31,480 nt of DNA from an uncultured Collinsella sp. (GCA_900542235.1 UQNB01000020.1:1-31480); one strand, 5' to 3'. Shown: positions 7,046-15,545, counted from the stretch's first letter. Numbers and translations are program-made. The notes: generated by a model not told the origin, from the letters alone.

Positions 7046-8950
7046 ATGGAACAGATTATTTTGAACATACTCGATGCCCTGCGTCGCGGTGAGACCGTGG
7101 ACGACAAGGCACTCGTCAAACTGATACATGCCGAGGCGCGCCGTGAGGGTGCCGACAAGCGTGATCTGGCCAAGCGCCGTCTGCTGCCGTTTTACCAGCG
7201 GGTGAAGCGCGAGGAGCCGGCTCGTTGGGCTGCGTGGAATGTCGATGCCGATCTGGAACGCCAGTTGCTGCGAGTGCTGAGGATGAAGCCGCGTCGCACG
7301 GCTTCGGGCGTGGCGACCATTACCGTCATCACCAAGCCGTGGCCGTGCTCGGGCGATTGCCTGTTTTGCCCCAGCGATCTGCGCATGCCCAAAAGCTATC
7401 TGCACGACGAGCCGGCGTGCGCCCGTGCGGAGCAAAACTGCTTCGACCCGTATCTGCAGGTGAGTGCTCGTCTGACCGCACTTTCGCAGATGGGGCATGC
7501 GACCGATAAGATCGAGCTCATCGTGCTCGGTGGCACCTGGAGCGACTATCCGGAAGGCTATCAGACATGGTTTATGTCGGAGCTTTTCCGTGCGCTCAAT
7601 GACGATGCCGTGGCCGGCGTGGCGGCCAATCCCATGCTGGCGCGTCCGGGTATCAGTCGTGCCGAGGCGGGGCGCCTGCTCGACGACGCTCCCGCCGATG
7701 CTCTTCCGTCGGTAGTGGCGGAGCGTCGCGAGCGCTATCGGGCCGCCGGCATTGCGACAGACGAGGCCGAGCTTGCTGCCGGCGTTGCCGACGAGCAGGA
7801 GCGTGTGGATGCCGCCGTGGGCGGCTACAACCGCGCGGTGCGTCGTCTGTACGGCCCCGGTACGCCGTGGGGCGAGGTTGCCGAGTGGCAGACGGCGACG
7901 ATGGAGGAGCTTGAGCGGCAACAGCGCATCAACGAGACGGCGAAGCATCGCGTGGTGGGACTCGTTATCGAGACGCGCCCCGATGCCGTGACGCCGCAAG
8001 CGCTTACGCTCGTTCGCCGCCTGGGCTGCACCAAGATTCAGATGGGCATCCAGAGTCTCGACCAGCACCTGCTCGACATCAACGAACGCCGTATTTCGGT
8101 GGCACAGATCGAGCGGGCGTTTTCGCTTGCACGCCTGTTTGGCTTTAAGATCCATGCGCATTTTATGCTCAACTTGCTGGGCGCCACGCCCGAGGGGGAC
8201 AAACGCGACTACGAGCGCTTTATGACCGAGGGCGCTTTTATGCCCGACGAGGTCAAGGTCTACCCGTGCGCGCTCATCGAGGGCTCGCGTTTGGTGGGCT
8301 GTTACGAGCGTGGCAAGTGGCGCCCCTATACCGAGGAGGAGCTGCTCGACGTGCTGGCCGATGACATCGTGGTGACGCCATCGTTCTGCCGTATCAGCCG
8401 CATGATTCGCGACTTTAGTTCCGACGACATCATGGTGGGCAACAAGAAGCCCAACCTGCGTCAGCTCGTTGAGAACCGCCTGGCTGCTCGGGGTGACGGT
8501 GTGACGGTGCTTGAGATTCGCTATCGCGAGATCAGCACGGCGGGTGCCGACCTGGATGAACTGTTTCTTGATGAAGTCGCTTACGAGACGCCGGTGACGC
8601 GTGAACGCTTTTTGCAGTGGGTGACGCCCGAAGGCAAGATCGCCGGCTTTTTGCGCCTGTCGCTGCCCGACCGTTCGTTTGTTGCCGCGCACGCGGACGA
8701 GCTGCCGACGGGGCCGGAGGAGGCGATGATTCGCGAGGTGCACGTTTATGGTATGGCGGCACGTGTGGGCGACCAGGGACAGGCGGCGCAGCATCACGGG
8801 TTGGGGCGTTTGCTCGTAGAGCGTGCATGCGAGATTGCCCGGGATGCGGGTTATGCGCGCATCAACGTGATTAGCGCGATTGGCACACGCGAGTACTATC
8901 GCCATCTTGGATTTTATGACCATGGCCTTTATCTGCAAAAGGAGCTCTAG
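7046..8950 (+). CDS. elp3: Elp3-family radical SAM/GNAT tRNA uridine-34 carboxymethyltransferase
   Basis: A 634-residue two-domain enzyme expected to add the cm5 group to wobble uridine 34 of tRNA from acetyl-CoA using radical SAM chemistry. Radical SAM cysteines are C101, C105 and C108, followed by text diagnostic of Elp3 (P-K-S-Y-L-H-D-E-P-A, then N-x-F-D-P-Y-L-Q-V, V-L-G-G-T-W, V-G-L-V-I-E-T-R-P-D at 304-313). The C-terminal acetyltransferase domain (about 535-634) has R-E-V-H-V-Y-G and Q-H-H-G-L-G-R-L-L and ends G-F-Y-D-H-G-L-Y-L-Q-K-E-L, as in Elp3. Compared with family text I recall, there is about 90 residues of extra sequence at roughly 185-275. The next gene begins immediately after the stop. 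Confidence 0.92.
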   Translation: MEQIILNILDALRRGETVDDKALVKLIHAEARREGADKRDLAKRRLLPFYQRVKREEPARWAAWNVDADLERQLLRVLRMKPRRTASGVATITVITKPWPCSGDCLFCPSDLRMPKSYLHDEPACARAEQNCFDPYLQVSARLTALSQMGHATDKIELIVLGGTWSDYPEGYQTWFMSELFRALNDDAVAGVAANPMLARPGISRAEAGRLLDDAPADALPSVVAERRERYRAAGIATDEAELAAGVADEQERVDAAVGGYNRAVRRLYGPGTPWGEVAEWQTATMEELERQQRINETAKHRVVGLVIETRPDAVTPQALTLVRRLGCTKIQMGIQSLDQHLLDINERRISVAQIERAFSLARLFGFKIHAHFMLNLLGATPEGDKRDYERFMTEGAFMPDEVKVYPCALIEGSRLVGCYERGKWRPYTEEELLDVLADDIVVTPSFCRISRMIRDFSSDDIMVGNKKPNLRQLVENRLAARGDGVTVLEIRYREISTAGADLDELFLDEVAYETPVTRERFLQWVTPEGKIAGFLRLSLPDRSFVAAHADELPTGPEEAMIREVHVYGMAARVGDQGQAAQHHGLGRLLVERACEIARDAGYARINVISAIGTREYYRHLGFYDHGLYLQKEL

Positions 8951-9826
8951 ATGAACAAGCCGAGTGTTTCTGCCGGCGTCGTTGCCGGCGTTGCTCTGGG
9001 AGCCGCGGCGCTTGGTGCGGCCGCTGTCGCTGTTCGTGCTGCCTGTCTGCAGGTTGCGCGAACCCGCAATGGGTTGGCGCGTGTGAAACGCGTGCACGAT
9101 GAGGGCGGCGATGAGATTCGCGTGTTGGTGCAAGGCGGAGTCTACCAAAGCGCAAGCTACGTTGGCGAGCGTTGGGCAGAGCCCGTCTTTGCGTACTATC
9201 GTGCGTTTGACGACGTGTTTGAGCCCGAGCGCGCAATGCATGACGCCTATGGTCACGGTATCGACCGCATGCTCATGCTGGGCGGCGGCGGGTTTGCCTA
9301 TCCCAAGTTTGCGCTGATGTCGCACGAGAGCTTGCGCATGGACGTCATTGAGTACGATGCCGAGATTACGCGCCTGGCGCGCCGTTGGTTCTACTTGGAC
9401 GAGCTGGAGCGCACGGTGGGCGATCGCCTGCGAGTGATTACCGCTGAGGCTCGCTCGTATCTGGGCGTGACGAGCGTGGGCCATCGTCGCTACGACGTGG
9501 TCGTGAGCGATTGCTTTGGCGGTGCCGAGCCCGTACGTGAGCTGGCGACGATTGGGGCGTTGCGTTTAGTGCGGGGCAGCCTGAACCCCGGGGGTATCTA
9601 CGTGGCCAATATCGTGAGCGCGAACGAGGGGAGCGATGTGACGTTCCTGCGCGACTGCGCTGCCACGGCACTCGAGGTATTCGCCCACGCCTGGGTGGTC
9701 CCATGTGGCGATGCGGAGTTCGGCGGCGAAGAGAATTACCTGCTCATCGCCAGCGACGGCGACTACGCCTTTGCCGAAGCCGTGCCTTTCAATGCCGACT
9801 TCCTCGGCACCGCTCTCCACGACTAG
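8951..9826 (+). CDS. Membrane-anchored spermidine-synthase-like protein
   Basis: A 291-residue protein. An alanine/valine-rich N-terminal helix (about 7-32) should anchor it in the membrane. The remainder resembles the Rossmann domain of polyamine aminopropyltransferases: M-L-M-L-G-G-G-G-F-A-Y-P-K (107-119), acidic D-V-I-E-Y-D (131-136), and Y-D-V-V-V-S-D-C-F (181-189). The classical spermidine-synthase loop G-G-G-D-G is G-G-G-G-F here, so the aminopropyl substrate site may be altered; many such spermidine-synthase-like proteins have no known reaction. AGGAG at 8940-8944 lies in the end of elp3 and the ATG directly follows the elp3 stop, so the two are translationally coupled. Confidence 0.75.
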   Translation: MNKPSVSAGVVAGVALGAAALGAAAVAVRAACLQVARTRNGLARVKRVHDEGGDEIRVLVQGGVYQSASYVGERWAEPVFAYYRAFDDVFEPERAMHDAYGHGIDRMLMLGGGGFAYPKFALMSHESLRMDVIEYDAEITRLARRWFYLDELERTVGDRLRVITAEARSYLGVTSVGHRRYDVVVSDCFGGAEPVRELATIGALRLVRGSLNPGGIYVANIVSANEGSDVTFLRDCAATALEVFAHAWVVPCGDAEFGGEENYLLIASDGDYAFAEAVPFNADFLGTALHD

Positions 9827-9839
9827 CGCGTCTCCCTGC

Positions 9840-9926
9840 GACCAATCTGTTTATGAAGGGGCTTCTTTAGCTACTTCTTGGTTATGCCAAAGTAGCTCAA
9901 CAAGCCCCGTCCCAAAAAGACTGGTC
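9840..9926. terminator. Long imperfect hairpin between convergent genes (bidirectional terminator or palindromic repeat)
   Basis: Outer arms 9840-9848 and 9918-9926 pair at 8 of 9 positions. Inner arms 9858-9876 and 9890-9908 pair at 17 of 19 positions, and the loop can pair TTGG with CCAA, so nearly the whole 87-bp stretch folds. It fills the gap between the end of the spermidine-synthase-like gene and the stop of the helicase read in the opposite direction. There is no strong U-tract on either strand, so a REP-like repeat is also possible. Confidence 0.6.
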
Positions 9927-12371
9927 TTATGCGTGGTCGCGCCAGCTGAGGACGCGCTGCTTCATACCCTCGATGTCGAGCACGCCTTCGGCGAAGCCTT
10001 TGCGCACAAGCTCCTCGGGAACGTACTCGTCGTAGCGATCAAAATAAGGCACCTCGCCGGGATAGACGAGCTCGATGGGGTCGAAGTCCTTCTCAGCCTC
10101 GGCGGCGAGCACCTCAAAGAACGTCTCCTCATCGGCCTTCATCTTAAACTGCATAAAGTATGGACGCGACGAATCGAGCCCGCGAAGGCCCAGCTCCGCG
10201 GCGCATTTAATCTTGAGCATGCGCTCGAGCGCCAAAAAGGCGTAGCTTCCCAACCAGGGGAAGAGCACCCAGGTGTCGCCGCCCAGGTTAATGAGCGGTT
10301 TAGTTCCCGCGCCCGAAATCTCGGCGGTATGACGAGCCTGTGCAAGGCGTGCCCGTGCGTTGCCCATGAGGTACGGATATGCCGCGTGCTCAGTGAGCGC
10401 TTGGCGCATGCGCTCGAGCACATGCGTGTTAATGTCGCCGGGGCAGTCGCCAAAGTAGGCCGGCACCCGGCCCTTGACCTGCGTGGCAAAGACAGTGTGG
10501 CGCTTCCAGTCCACTTCCTCGACAATCCAGCAGTGTCCGGCGATGGCGATGCGCTCACCGGGCGGGGGCGGATTAACGATCGTGCCCAGCTCGGCCGATT
10601 CGCTCCGGACGGTAAACTCCTCGTTTTCCTGGAACACGGCGTAGAACTTAAAGTTGTTGATGATGCGCTCGCCCGCGAGACCCACGATGAGCCCGCCACC
10701 TTCGGTGACCTGGATATGGTCGATCTTAATGAGGTGACGTAGCAGCACACGGTAATCGTCTGCCGAGACACGGTGGAAATAGCTGAGCGTGAGCACGCGC
10801 TGGGCAAGTTCGGCCGGCGTGAGCTCGCCGGTGCTGGCGAGGGTCGACATAGTCTGGTGATAGAGCAGGCTGTAGGGGAGACGATCGAGCTCGGGTGGCT
10901 CGACCCACTTTTCCTCGCGATAGAGTTGTACGAGCGCGATACCCTGCAGGAGCTTCCAGGGAATGGTTTCGGGCATCATCGTGCGCGGCTCGGGCTCTTC
11001 CTCGCGCATGACAAACCACATCTCGGGCGGAAGATCGCGACGGCCTGTGCGCCCCATGCGCTGCAAAAAGGAGCTAACGGTAAACGGCGCGTCAATCTGG
11101 AAGGCGCGCTCCAGGCGGCCGATATCGATACCGAGCTCCAACGTAGAGGTGGTGACGGTTGTCTGCGTCTGCTCCTCGTCGCGCATGAGCTCCTCGGCCG
11201 TCTCGCGTAGCGATGCCGAAAGATTGCCGTGATGGATGAGAAAACGGTCGGGCTCGTGCCGGCTCTCGCAGTAGCTGCGCAGCATGGAGCACACGGCCTC
11301 TGCCTCCTCGCGCGAGTTGGCAAAGACCAGGCATTTGCGGCCGCGCGTATGCTCAAAGATATAGCCCATGCCGGGGTCGGCGTTGTCGGGCGCCGTGTCG
11401 GTGGGGTTGAGAAGTGCCTGTTCGGTCGCTCGTGGGATGTCGACTTCGCCCTCGGGGGCCGAGGAAGTGCGACGGTCTTTGGGAGCGGCCTTGCCCCGCG
11501 CCTGCTCACGACGTTGACGGTGTTCTTCCTGTGTAAGCTGTCCGCTGTGGCACATGTCTTGTCCGGATGCGGGCAGCGCCGTGGGCGCCGCCGTCTCAAT
11601 ACGCTCGCAAGCAAGCACCTCGGCTTCTTGTGGACCTGTGCCTACGAATCCTCGTTGCTGAGCCTGGGGGCCCGAGTTGTAGAAGTGCTCCATGGAGATG
11701 CGCCACACGCGGCGCGGTTCCTCAAAGCGGGGGATAACGCAGTCGCGCCCCGTTCCCTGCGAGAGAAAGGCGCCCGTGCGCTCGGGGTCGCCGATGGTGG
11801 CCGAAAGGCCAATGCGGCGGGGCTGCACGCCTGCCATGCGCGAGAGGCGCTCGATAAGACAGAGCGTCTGCCCGCCGCGGTCGCCGCGCATGAGCGAATG
11901 GACTTCGTCGATGACCACATAGCGCAGGTCGCAAAACATGCGCGGGATCGCCGTGTGCTTATGGATCAGGAGCGCCTCGAGGGACTCGGGCGTAATCTGC
12001 AAAATACCGCTCGGCTTTTTGATGAGCTTGGCTTTGTGCGACTGCGAGACATCACCATGCCAGTGCCAGACGGGGATATCGGCCTCTTCGCACAGGTCAT
12101 TGAGACGAACGAACTGGTCATTGATGAGTGCCTTGAGGGGGCCGATGTAGAGGGCACCCACGCTTGCGGGCGGGTTCTCCCAAAACTCGGTCAGGATGGG
12201 AAAGAAGGCCGCTTCGGTTTTGCCAGAAGCCGTTGATGCCGTCAGGAGCACATTGTCCTGCGTGTTAAAGATGGCATCTGCTGCCGCAACCTGGATAGAG
12301 CGCAAGCTCTCCCAATCGTGGGAGTAGATGAAGTCTTGGATAAACGGGGCGTAGCGGTCAAAGGCGTTCAC
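9927..12371 (-). CDS. Lhr-like DEVH-box helicase, SngC-like component of a Shango-type defence operon
   Basis: An 814-residue superfamily 2 helicase. GTG 12371 is chosen because AAGGAGG stands just upstream; the frame continues to TTG 12437 without a ribosome site. Motif I A-S-T-A-S-G-K-T is at 45-52, DEVH 155-158, S-A-T 190-192, S-T-L-E-L-G-I-D-I-G 409-418, and Q-R-M-G-R-T-G-R-R 437-445: an intact ATPase. The order fits Lhr-type helicases, including the brxHI group, followed by about 370 residues of C-terminal accessory sequence. Between the two RecA domains lies about 90 residues of polar, low-complexity sequence (roughly 233-330). Third gene of the operon after the TerB-N protein and the ATPase; expected to act on nucleic acid during phage defence. 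Confidence 0.85.
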   Translation of the reverse strand: MNAFDRYAPFIQDFIYSHDWESLRSIQVAAADAIFNTQDNVLLTASTASGKTEAAFFPILTEFWENPPASVGALYIGPLKALINDQFVRLNDLCEEADIPVWHWHGDVSQSHKAKLIKKPSGILQITPESLEALLIHKHTAIPRMFCDLRYVVIDEVHSLMRGDRGGQTLCLIERLSRMAGVQPRRIGLSATIGDPERTGAFLSQGTGRDCVIPRFEEPRRVWRISMEHFYNSGPQAQQRGFVGTGPQEAEVLACERIETAAPTALPASGQDMCHSGQLTQEEHRQRREQARGKAAPKDRRTSSAPEGEVDIPRATEQALLNPTDTAPDNADPGMGYIFEHTRGRKCLVFANSREEAEAVCSMLRSYCESRHEPDRFLIHHGNLSASLRETAEELMRDEEQTQTTVTTSTLELGIDIGRLERAFQIDAPFTVSSFLQRMGRTGRRDLPPEMWFVMREEEPEPRTMMPETIPWKLLQGIALVQLYREEKWVEPPELDRLPYSLLYHQTMSTLASTGELTPAELAQRVLTLSYFHRVSADDYRVLLRHLIKIDHIQVTEGGGLIVGLAGERIINNFKFYAVFQENEEFTVRSESAELGTIVNPPPPGERIAIAGHCWIVEEVDWKRHTVFATQVKGRVPAYFGDCPGDINTHVLERMRQALTEHAAYPYLMGNARARLAQARHTAEISGAGTKPLINLGGDTWVLFPWLGSYAFLALERMLKIKCAAELGLRGLDSSRPYFMQFKMKADEETFFEVLAAEAEKDFDPIELVYPGEVPYFDRYDEYVPEELVRKGFAEGVLDIEGMKQRVLSWRDHA

Positions 12372-12451
12372 GGGTCCTCCTTTCAACAACGAATCTCTCA
12401 ACGCGGTGGGCAGTGGCTTGCTGTATGACTGCTTCAACGTTTGCCCAGATA

Positions 12452-12474
12452 AAACCTGTCAAAATAAACCTGTC
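12452..12474. repeat. 9-bp direct repeat in the gap between the ATPase and helicase genes
   Basis: AAACCTGTC occurs at 12452-12460 and 12466-12474 (period 14), followed by CCTTTTTGG. It lies in the 116-bp gap of an otherwise overlapping operon. On the minus strand it reads GGGACAGGTTTATTTTGACA, containing a TTGACA -35-like box without a convincing -10. It may be a remnant of a dispersed repeat or a regulatory site. Confidence 0.5.
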
Positions 12475-12487
12475 CCTTTTTGGTAGG

Positions 12488-13792
12488 TTAGATGGTGAAC
12501 TCGGCGAAGTTGCGGTCGCCGCCTGCGGTGCCGGTGTCGCCTGTTGCTGCTGTCGGCGCCAGCGCGTCGCCGCCGACGCTTTGCAGCAACTCGGCCACGT
12601 TGGCATCGGGGTTTTGACATAGGATGTCGAGCAGCTCGATAAAGTCGCGGATGACCTCGCGGGGCGTCAGATGCGTGTCGGCCCCCACGCGGCCAAACTC
12701 AATCTTGAGGAAGTCCACCAAGTCGTTCTCAGTAAGCGTGGGCGTCCAGCCAAAGTAGCCGGCGTGAATTTGCATGAGCTTTTCGATGAGCACCAGCAGC
12801 TCCTCGTAGGTGAGCGGCTGCAGGCGGATGATAGGCGCGAGCATGTCTTTGAGATCATCGCGCGCAAAACGGCCCTGAGCGAGACGGCTCCGAAGGGCCT
12901 CGTAGGAAAAGACGCCGCGGCGGCGGTCCTCGATAGAGGTCGGCGTGCCGCCCATGATCACGCCCAGGTACTGCGCTTTGCCCTGGAGCGTGTCGTTGTA
13001 CATCGTTAAGATTTTCTCGTAGTTGTACTGTCGCGTGATCGCGTTGGGAATCTTGTACAGATTCACGAGCTCGTCGATGAGCACCAGCATGCCCTTGTAG
13101 CCGCTGCAGACCAAAAAGCGCGCGATGAGCTTAACGTAGTCGTACCAGTCGTCATCGCTGATGATGGTCGAGGAGCCCAGCTCGGCGCGTGCCTCACTTT
13201 TGGTGCGGTACTCGCCGCGAATCCATTTGGTCACGCGGCTCATGGCCTCTTCGTCGCCCTCGGATACGGCCGTGCGATAACGGCGGAGCATGCGGACAAA
13301 GTCAAAGCCGTGGACCATCTCCTCGAGCGGGGCCAGTTGGGCATTGACGGCAGACTCGTCGGCGTCGGCGCACGAGGCGACCCAGCGATCCAGGATAAGG
13401 TTGAGCGCGCCGCCCTCGGGGCGCGTCTTGGTCGATATGTTGCGGATGAGCTCGCGATAGGTGGCGAGGCCCTGGCCCTGGCCGCCCTGTAGACGGCGTT
13501 CGGGGGAAAGATCGGCATCGGCGACCACAAAGCCCTCGCCCATGGCGTGCGTGCGGATAGTTTGGAGCAAAAAGCTCTTGCCGGCGCCGTAGCGACCGAC
13601 TAGGAAACGGAAGCTTGCGCCGCCATCGGCGATGAGACTCAGGTCGGTGAGCAGGGCGCGGATCTCGACCTCGCGTCCTACGGTGATGTAGGGAAGGCCA
13701 ATGCGCGGAACCACGCCGCCCTTGAGCGAGTTGAGAATGACGGCGGCGACGCGCTTGGGCACACGGGGTGCTGCGGATGCGGTATCACTCAT
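12488..13792 (-). CDS. BrxD/DUF2791-like P-loop ATPase, SngB-like component of a Shango-type operon
   Basis: A 434-residue AAA/STAND-like ATPase. Walker A G66-R-Y-G-A-G-K72-S73, Walker B L-V-L-I-D-E at 236-241, followed by L-V-N-L-Y. The N-terminal G-L-P-Y-I-T-V-G-R-E-V-E and the G-Q-G sequence near 104-108 match the BREX BrxD/DUF2791 ATPase family as I recall it. The C-terminal ~25 residues are Gly/Ala/Thr-rich and poorly structured. It overlaps the end of the TerB-N gene by eight bases, indicating tight co-translation. In systems of this composition the ATPase is thought to couple to the helicase; the exact activity is unknown. ATG 13792 is the only sensible start. Confidence 0.85.
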   Translation of the reverse strand: MSDTASAAPRVPKRVAAVILNSLKGGVVPRIGLPYITVGREVEIRALLTDLSLIADGGASFRFLVGRYGAGKSFLLQTIRTHAMGEGFVVADADLSPERRLQGGQGQGLATYRELIRNISTKTRPEGGALNLILDRWVASCADADESAVNAQLAPLEEMVHGFDFVRMLRRYRTAVSEGDEEAMSRVTKWIRGEYRTKSEARAELGSSTIISDDDWYDYVKLIARFLVCSGYKGMLVLIDELVNLYKIPNAITRQYNYEKILTMYNDTLQGKAQYLGVIMGGTPTSIEDRRRGVFSYEALRSRLAQGRFARDDLKDMLAPIIRLQPLTYEELLVLIEKLMQIHAGYFGWTPTLTENDLVDFLKIEFGRVGADTHLTPREVIRDFIELLDILCQNPDANVAELLQSVGGDALAPTAATGDTGTAGGDRNFAEFTI

Positions 13793-15545
13793 GGTCTAGG
13801 TATCCTCTCACGTCTGCTTCGTAGTCCTCGATAATCTTCGGCCCTGCCGCACTAAACTCAATGACGGTGTCGCCCACCAGGTCAAAGAGCGCCTCGTTGA
13901 TGGTATCGACAAGCATGTCCTCGCTCTGCCCCGATTGCACTACCGCCGATTCCGCCTGTACTGCGTTGTGCTCGAGCAGTGCGCGGAGATAGGCGTCTGC
14001 GGCGGGCGCGAGTTCGTTCGTGGCGTCAGCGGGCGCAGCAGCTGCGAACGCGGGCGTCGGCGCGAGAAGCGGTGCCACGACACCAAACTGTTCGGTGGAT
14101 ATGGTCGGTTCGTCGGCCTCGTCCTGCCCTGCGGCCGCCACGACCGCCTCGACCGTCGCGGCGGCTACGGGCTCGGCTTCCGGTCGCCCTGAGTCCGCTG
14201 CCTCGGCATCCGCAAACGTGCCGTCTTCGCGCTCCTCGTCAATCAAAAGCGCCTCGCGCGTTTGTGCGGCGGCGCTCCGAATATGCCCCAGCTGACTCAG
14301 ATCGATATCGATCTTGACGGGCTGGTGTGCGGCGTCCCACGAAAGCCATGCCACAATCTCGTCATCGATAATCTTGGCCAGATATTTGGGGACCTTTTCT
14401 TCCTTAAGGGGATGAGCGGGGTCCAGCGCCAGGCGCAGGCGTTGGTCACAGGCGCGCATCATTTCACCGAGCTTGCTGCTCTTTTGCCTACTACCGTGGA
14501 TACGCATGCATTCCCAAAAGCCGTTTTGGCAACGGTAGATATGGATAGGATCTAGGCGGTATTCGCAGTCCTCGTGGCGTTCGGGCGCAAAGAATACGGC
14601 CGAGGCAAACATGGTGTAGGGCATGGCCGTCTCCTCCCCAAATAAACTCGCCACGATGCCGGTCTTTCGGTGCGTGTCATAGTAGCGCGCCATGCGGACA
14701 TACACGGCGCACGCCACGTGGCGCAGATCGCGGTGGTGGCTGCGGTCGAGCCGCGAGTTACTTAGGTTGCACGTGGAGAGGGCGTTGATGGCGGCCATGA
14801 GTCGCTCCTCGCGCACCTCATCGGGCGGAAGGGGGAGCGTGGGCTCGGAGGTCTTGCGACGCTTAGGGGTCTGGCCGGACGGTGCCGGTGCCGGTACAAG
14901 GTCTCGTGCCGCGCGCCGCAGTTCGATAAGGGCGTTATCGAACATGACGGTTTTAGAGTCACGAAGCAGCTTGGGGTCGAGCCCGTGGAACACGGCGTAA
15001 TCTTGCAGCCACACGCGCGCAAACCGGTCGATGCCGGGCTCGAAGGCGCGATAGACATCCCAAAAAGCCTTGATCTTGTTAAAACCATCGAGTGGATTAT
15101 CTACGCCAATGCCGCAAATCAGCTCGTAGAGATACAGAAAGGCAAAGGACGTAGACGTTTCCTCGACGGTTCCACGGCGCACTTGGGCACGCCAGGTAAA
15201 GTAGCCGCGCAGCTGCCGGTCGCTCATGGCGTTGTAGGTGGGAAAGTACGACTTAAAGGTGCCGTTGTAGGGACAGTCGTCCTCAAAGTCGGCCATCAGC
15301 AGGCCTTGGCGGTAGAAAAGTTCGGCTTCCGAAAGCCAACGGCCCGCGCCGCCCTTTGGGTCTTCTTGCCAACGCGATATCTCACGCATCTTGCGGTATT
15401 GGTCGGGGAGGAAGTTCTGCATCTGTCGGCCGGTCTTGAGAATCGGCTCGTCTGCGTAGATTTCGTTTGAGAAGCGGGCGGACTGATGGGTCCGAGCCTC
15501 GGCCATAATGCGCTCGATGAGCATCTTGATGTCCTGGTCGGCCAC
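13785..15545 (-). CDS. TerB-N/TerB-C domain protein, SngA-like component of a Shango-type operon
   Basis: A 586-residue protein, first in the operon. GTG 15545 follows GAGAGGAGGAG. Residues ~75-290 look like a TerB-N domain: A-E-L-F-Y-R-Q-G near 74-81, N-A-M-S-D-R-Q-L-R-G-Y-F-T-W-R 105-119, then F-L-Y-L-Y-E-L-I-C-G-I-G-V-D. Residues ~515-580 resemble TerB-C (E-A-L-F-D-L-V-G-D-T-V-I-E). Between them is an acidic/alanine-rich linker (~435-515). I do not see a central TerB core with its paired acidic residues. TerB-N proteins linked with DUF2791 ATPases and Lhr-like helicases were proposed in Ter-domain genomic surveys and later recognised as the Shango defence system; assignment is by composition and order. 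Confidence 0.8.
   Translation of the reverse strand: MADQDIKMLIERIMAEARTHQSARFSNEIYADEPILKTGRQMQNFLPDQYRKMREISRWQEDPKGGAGRWLSEAELFYRQGLLMADFEDDCPYNGTFKSYFPTYNAMSDRQLRGYFTWRAQVRRGTVEETSTSFAFLYLYELICGIGVDNPLDGFNKIKAFWDVYRAFEPGIDRFARVWLQDYAVFHGLDPKLLRDSKTVMFDNALIELRRAARDLVPAPAPSGQTPKRRKTSEPTLPLPPDEVREERLMAAINALSTCNLSNSRLDRSHHRDLRHVACAVYVRMARYYDTHRKTGIVASLFGEETAMPYTMFASAVFFAPERHEDCEYRLDPIHIYRCQNGFWECMRIHGSRQKSSKLGEMMRACDQRLRLALDPAHPLKEEKVPKYLAKIIDDEIVAWLSWDAAHQPVKIDIDLSQLGHIRSAAAQTREALLIDEEREDGTFADAEAADSGRPEAEPVAAATVEAVVAAAGQDEADEPTISTEQFGVVAPLLAPTPAFAAAAPADATNELAPAADAYLRALLEHNAVQAESAVVQSGQSEDMLVDTINEALFDLVGDTVIEFSAAGPKIIEDYEADVRGYLDHE

Noticed and set aside
6953..9484. 843-residue minus-strand open frame
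   Set aside because: It lies opposite elp3 and the spermidine-synthase-like gene, both securely identified; it is a by-product of high G+C codon bias.
9927..15545. BREX or DISARM system
   Set aside because: No methyltransferase, PglZ, BrxL or DISARM proteins; the TerB-N/ATPase/helicase trio fits Shango better.
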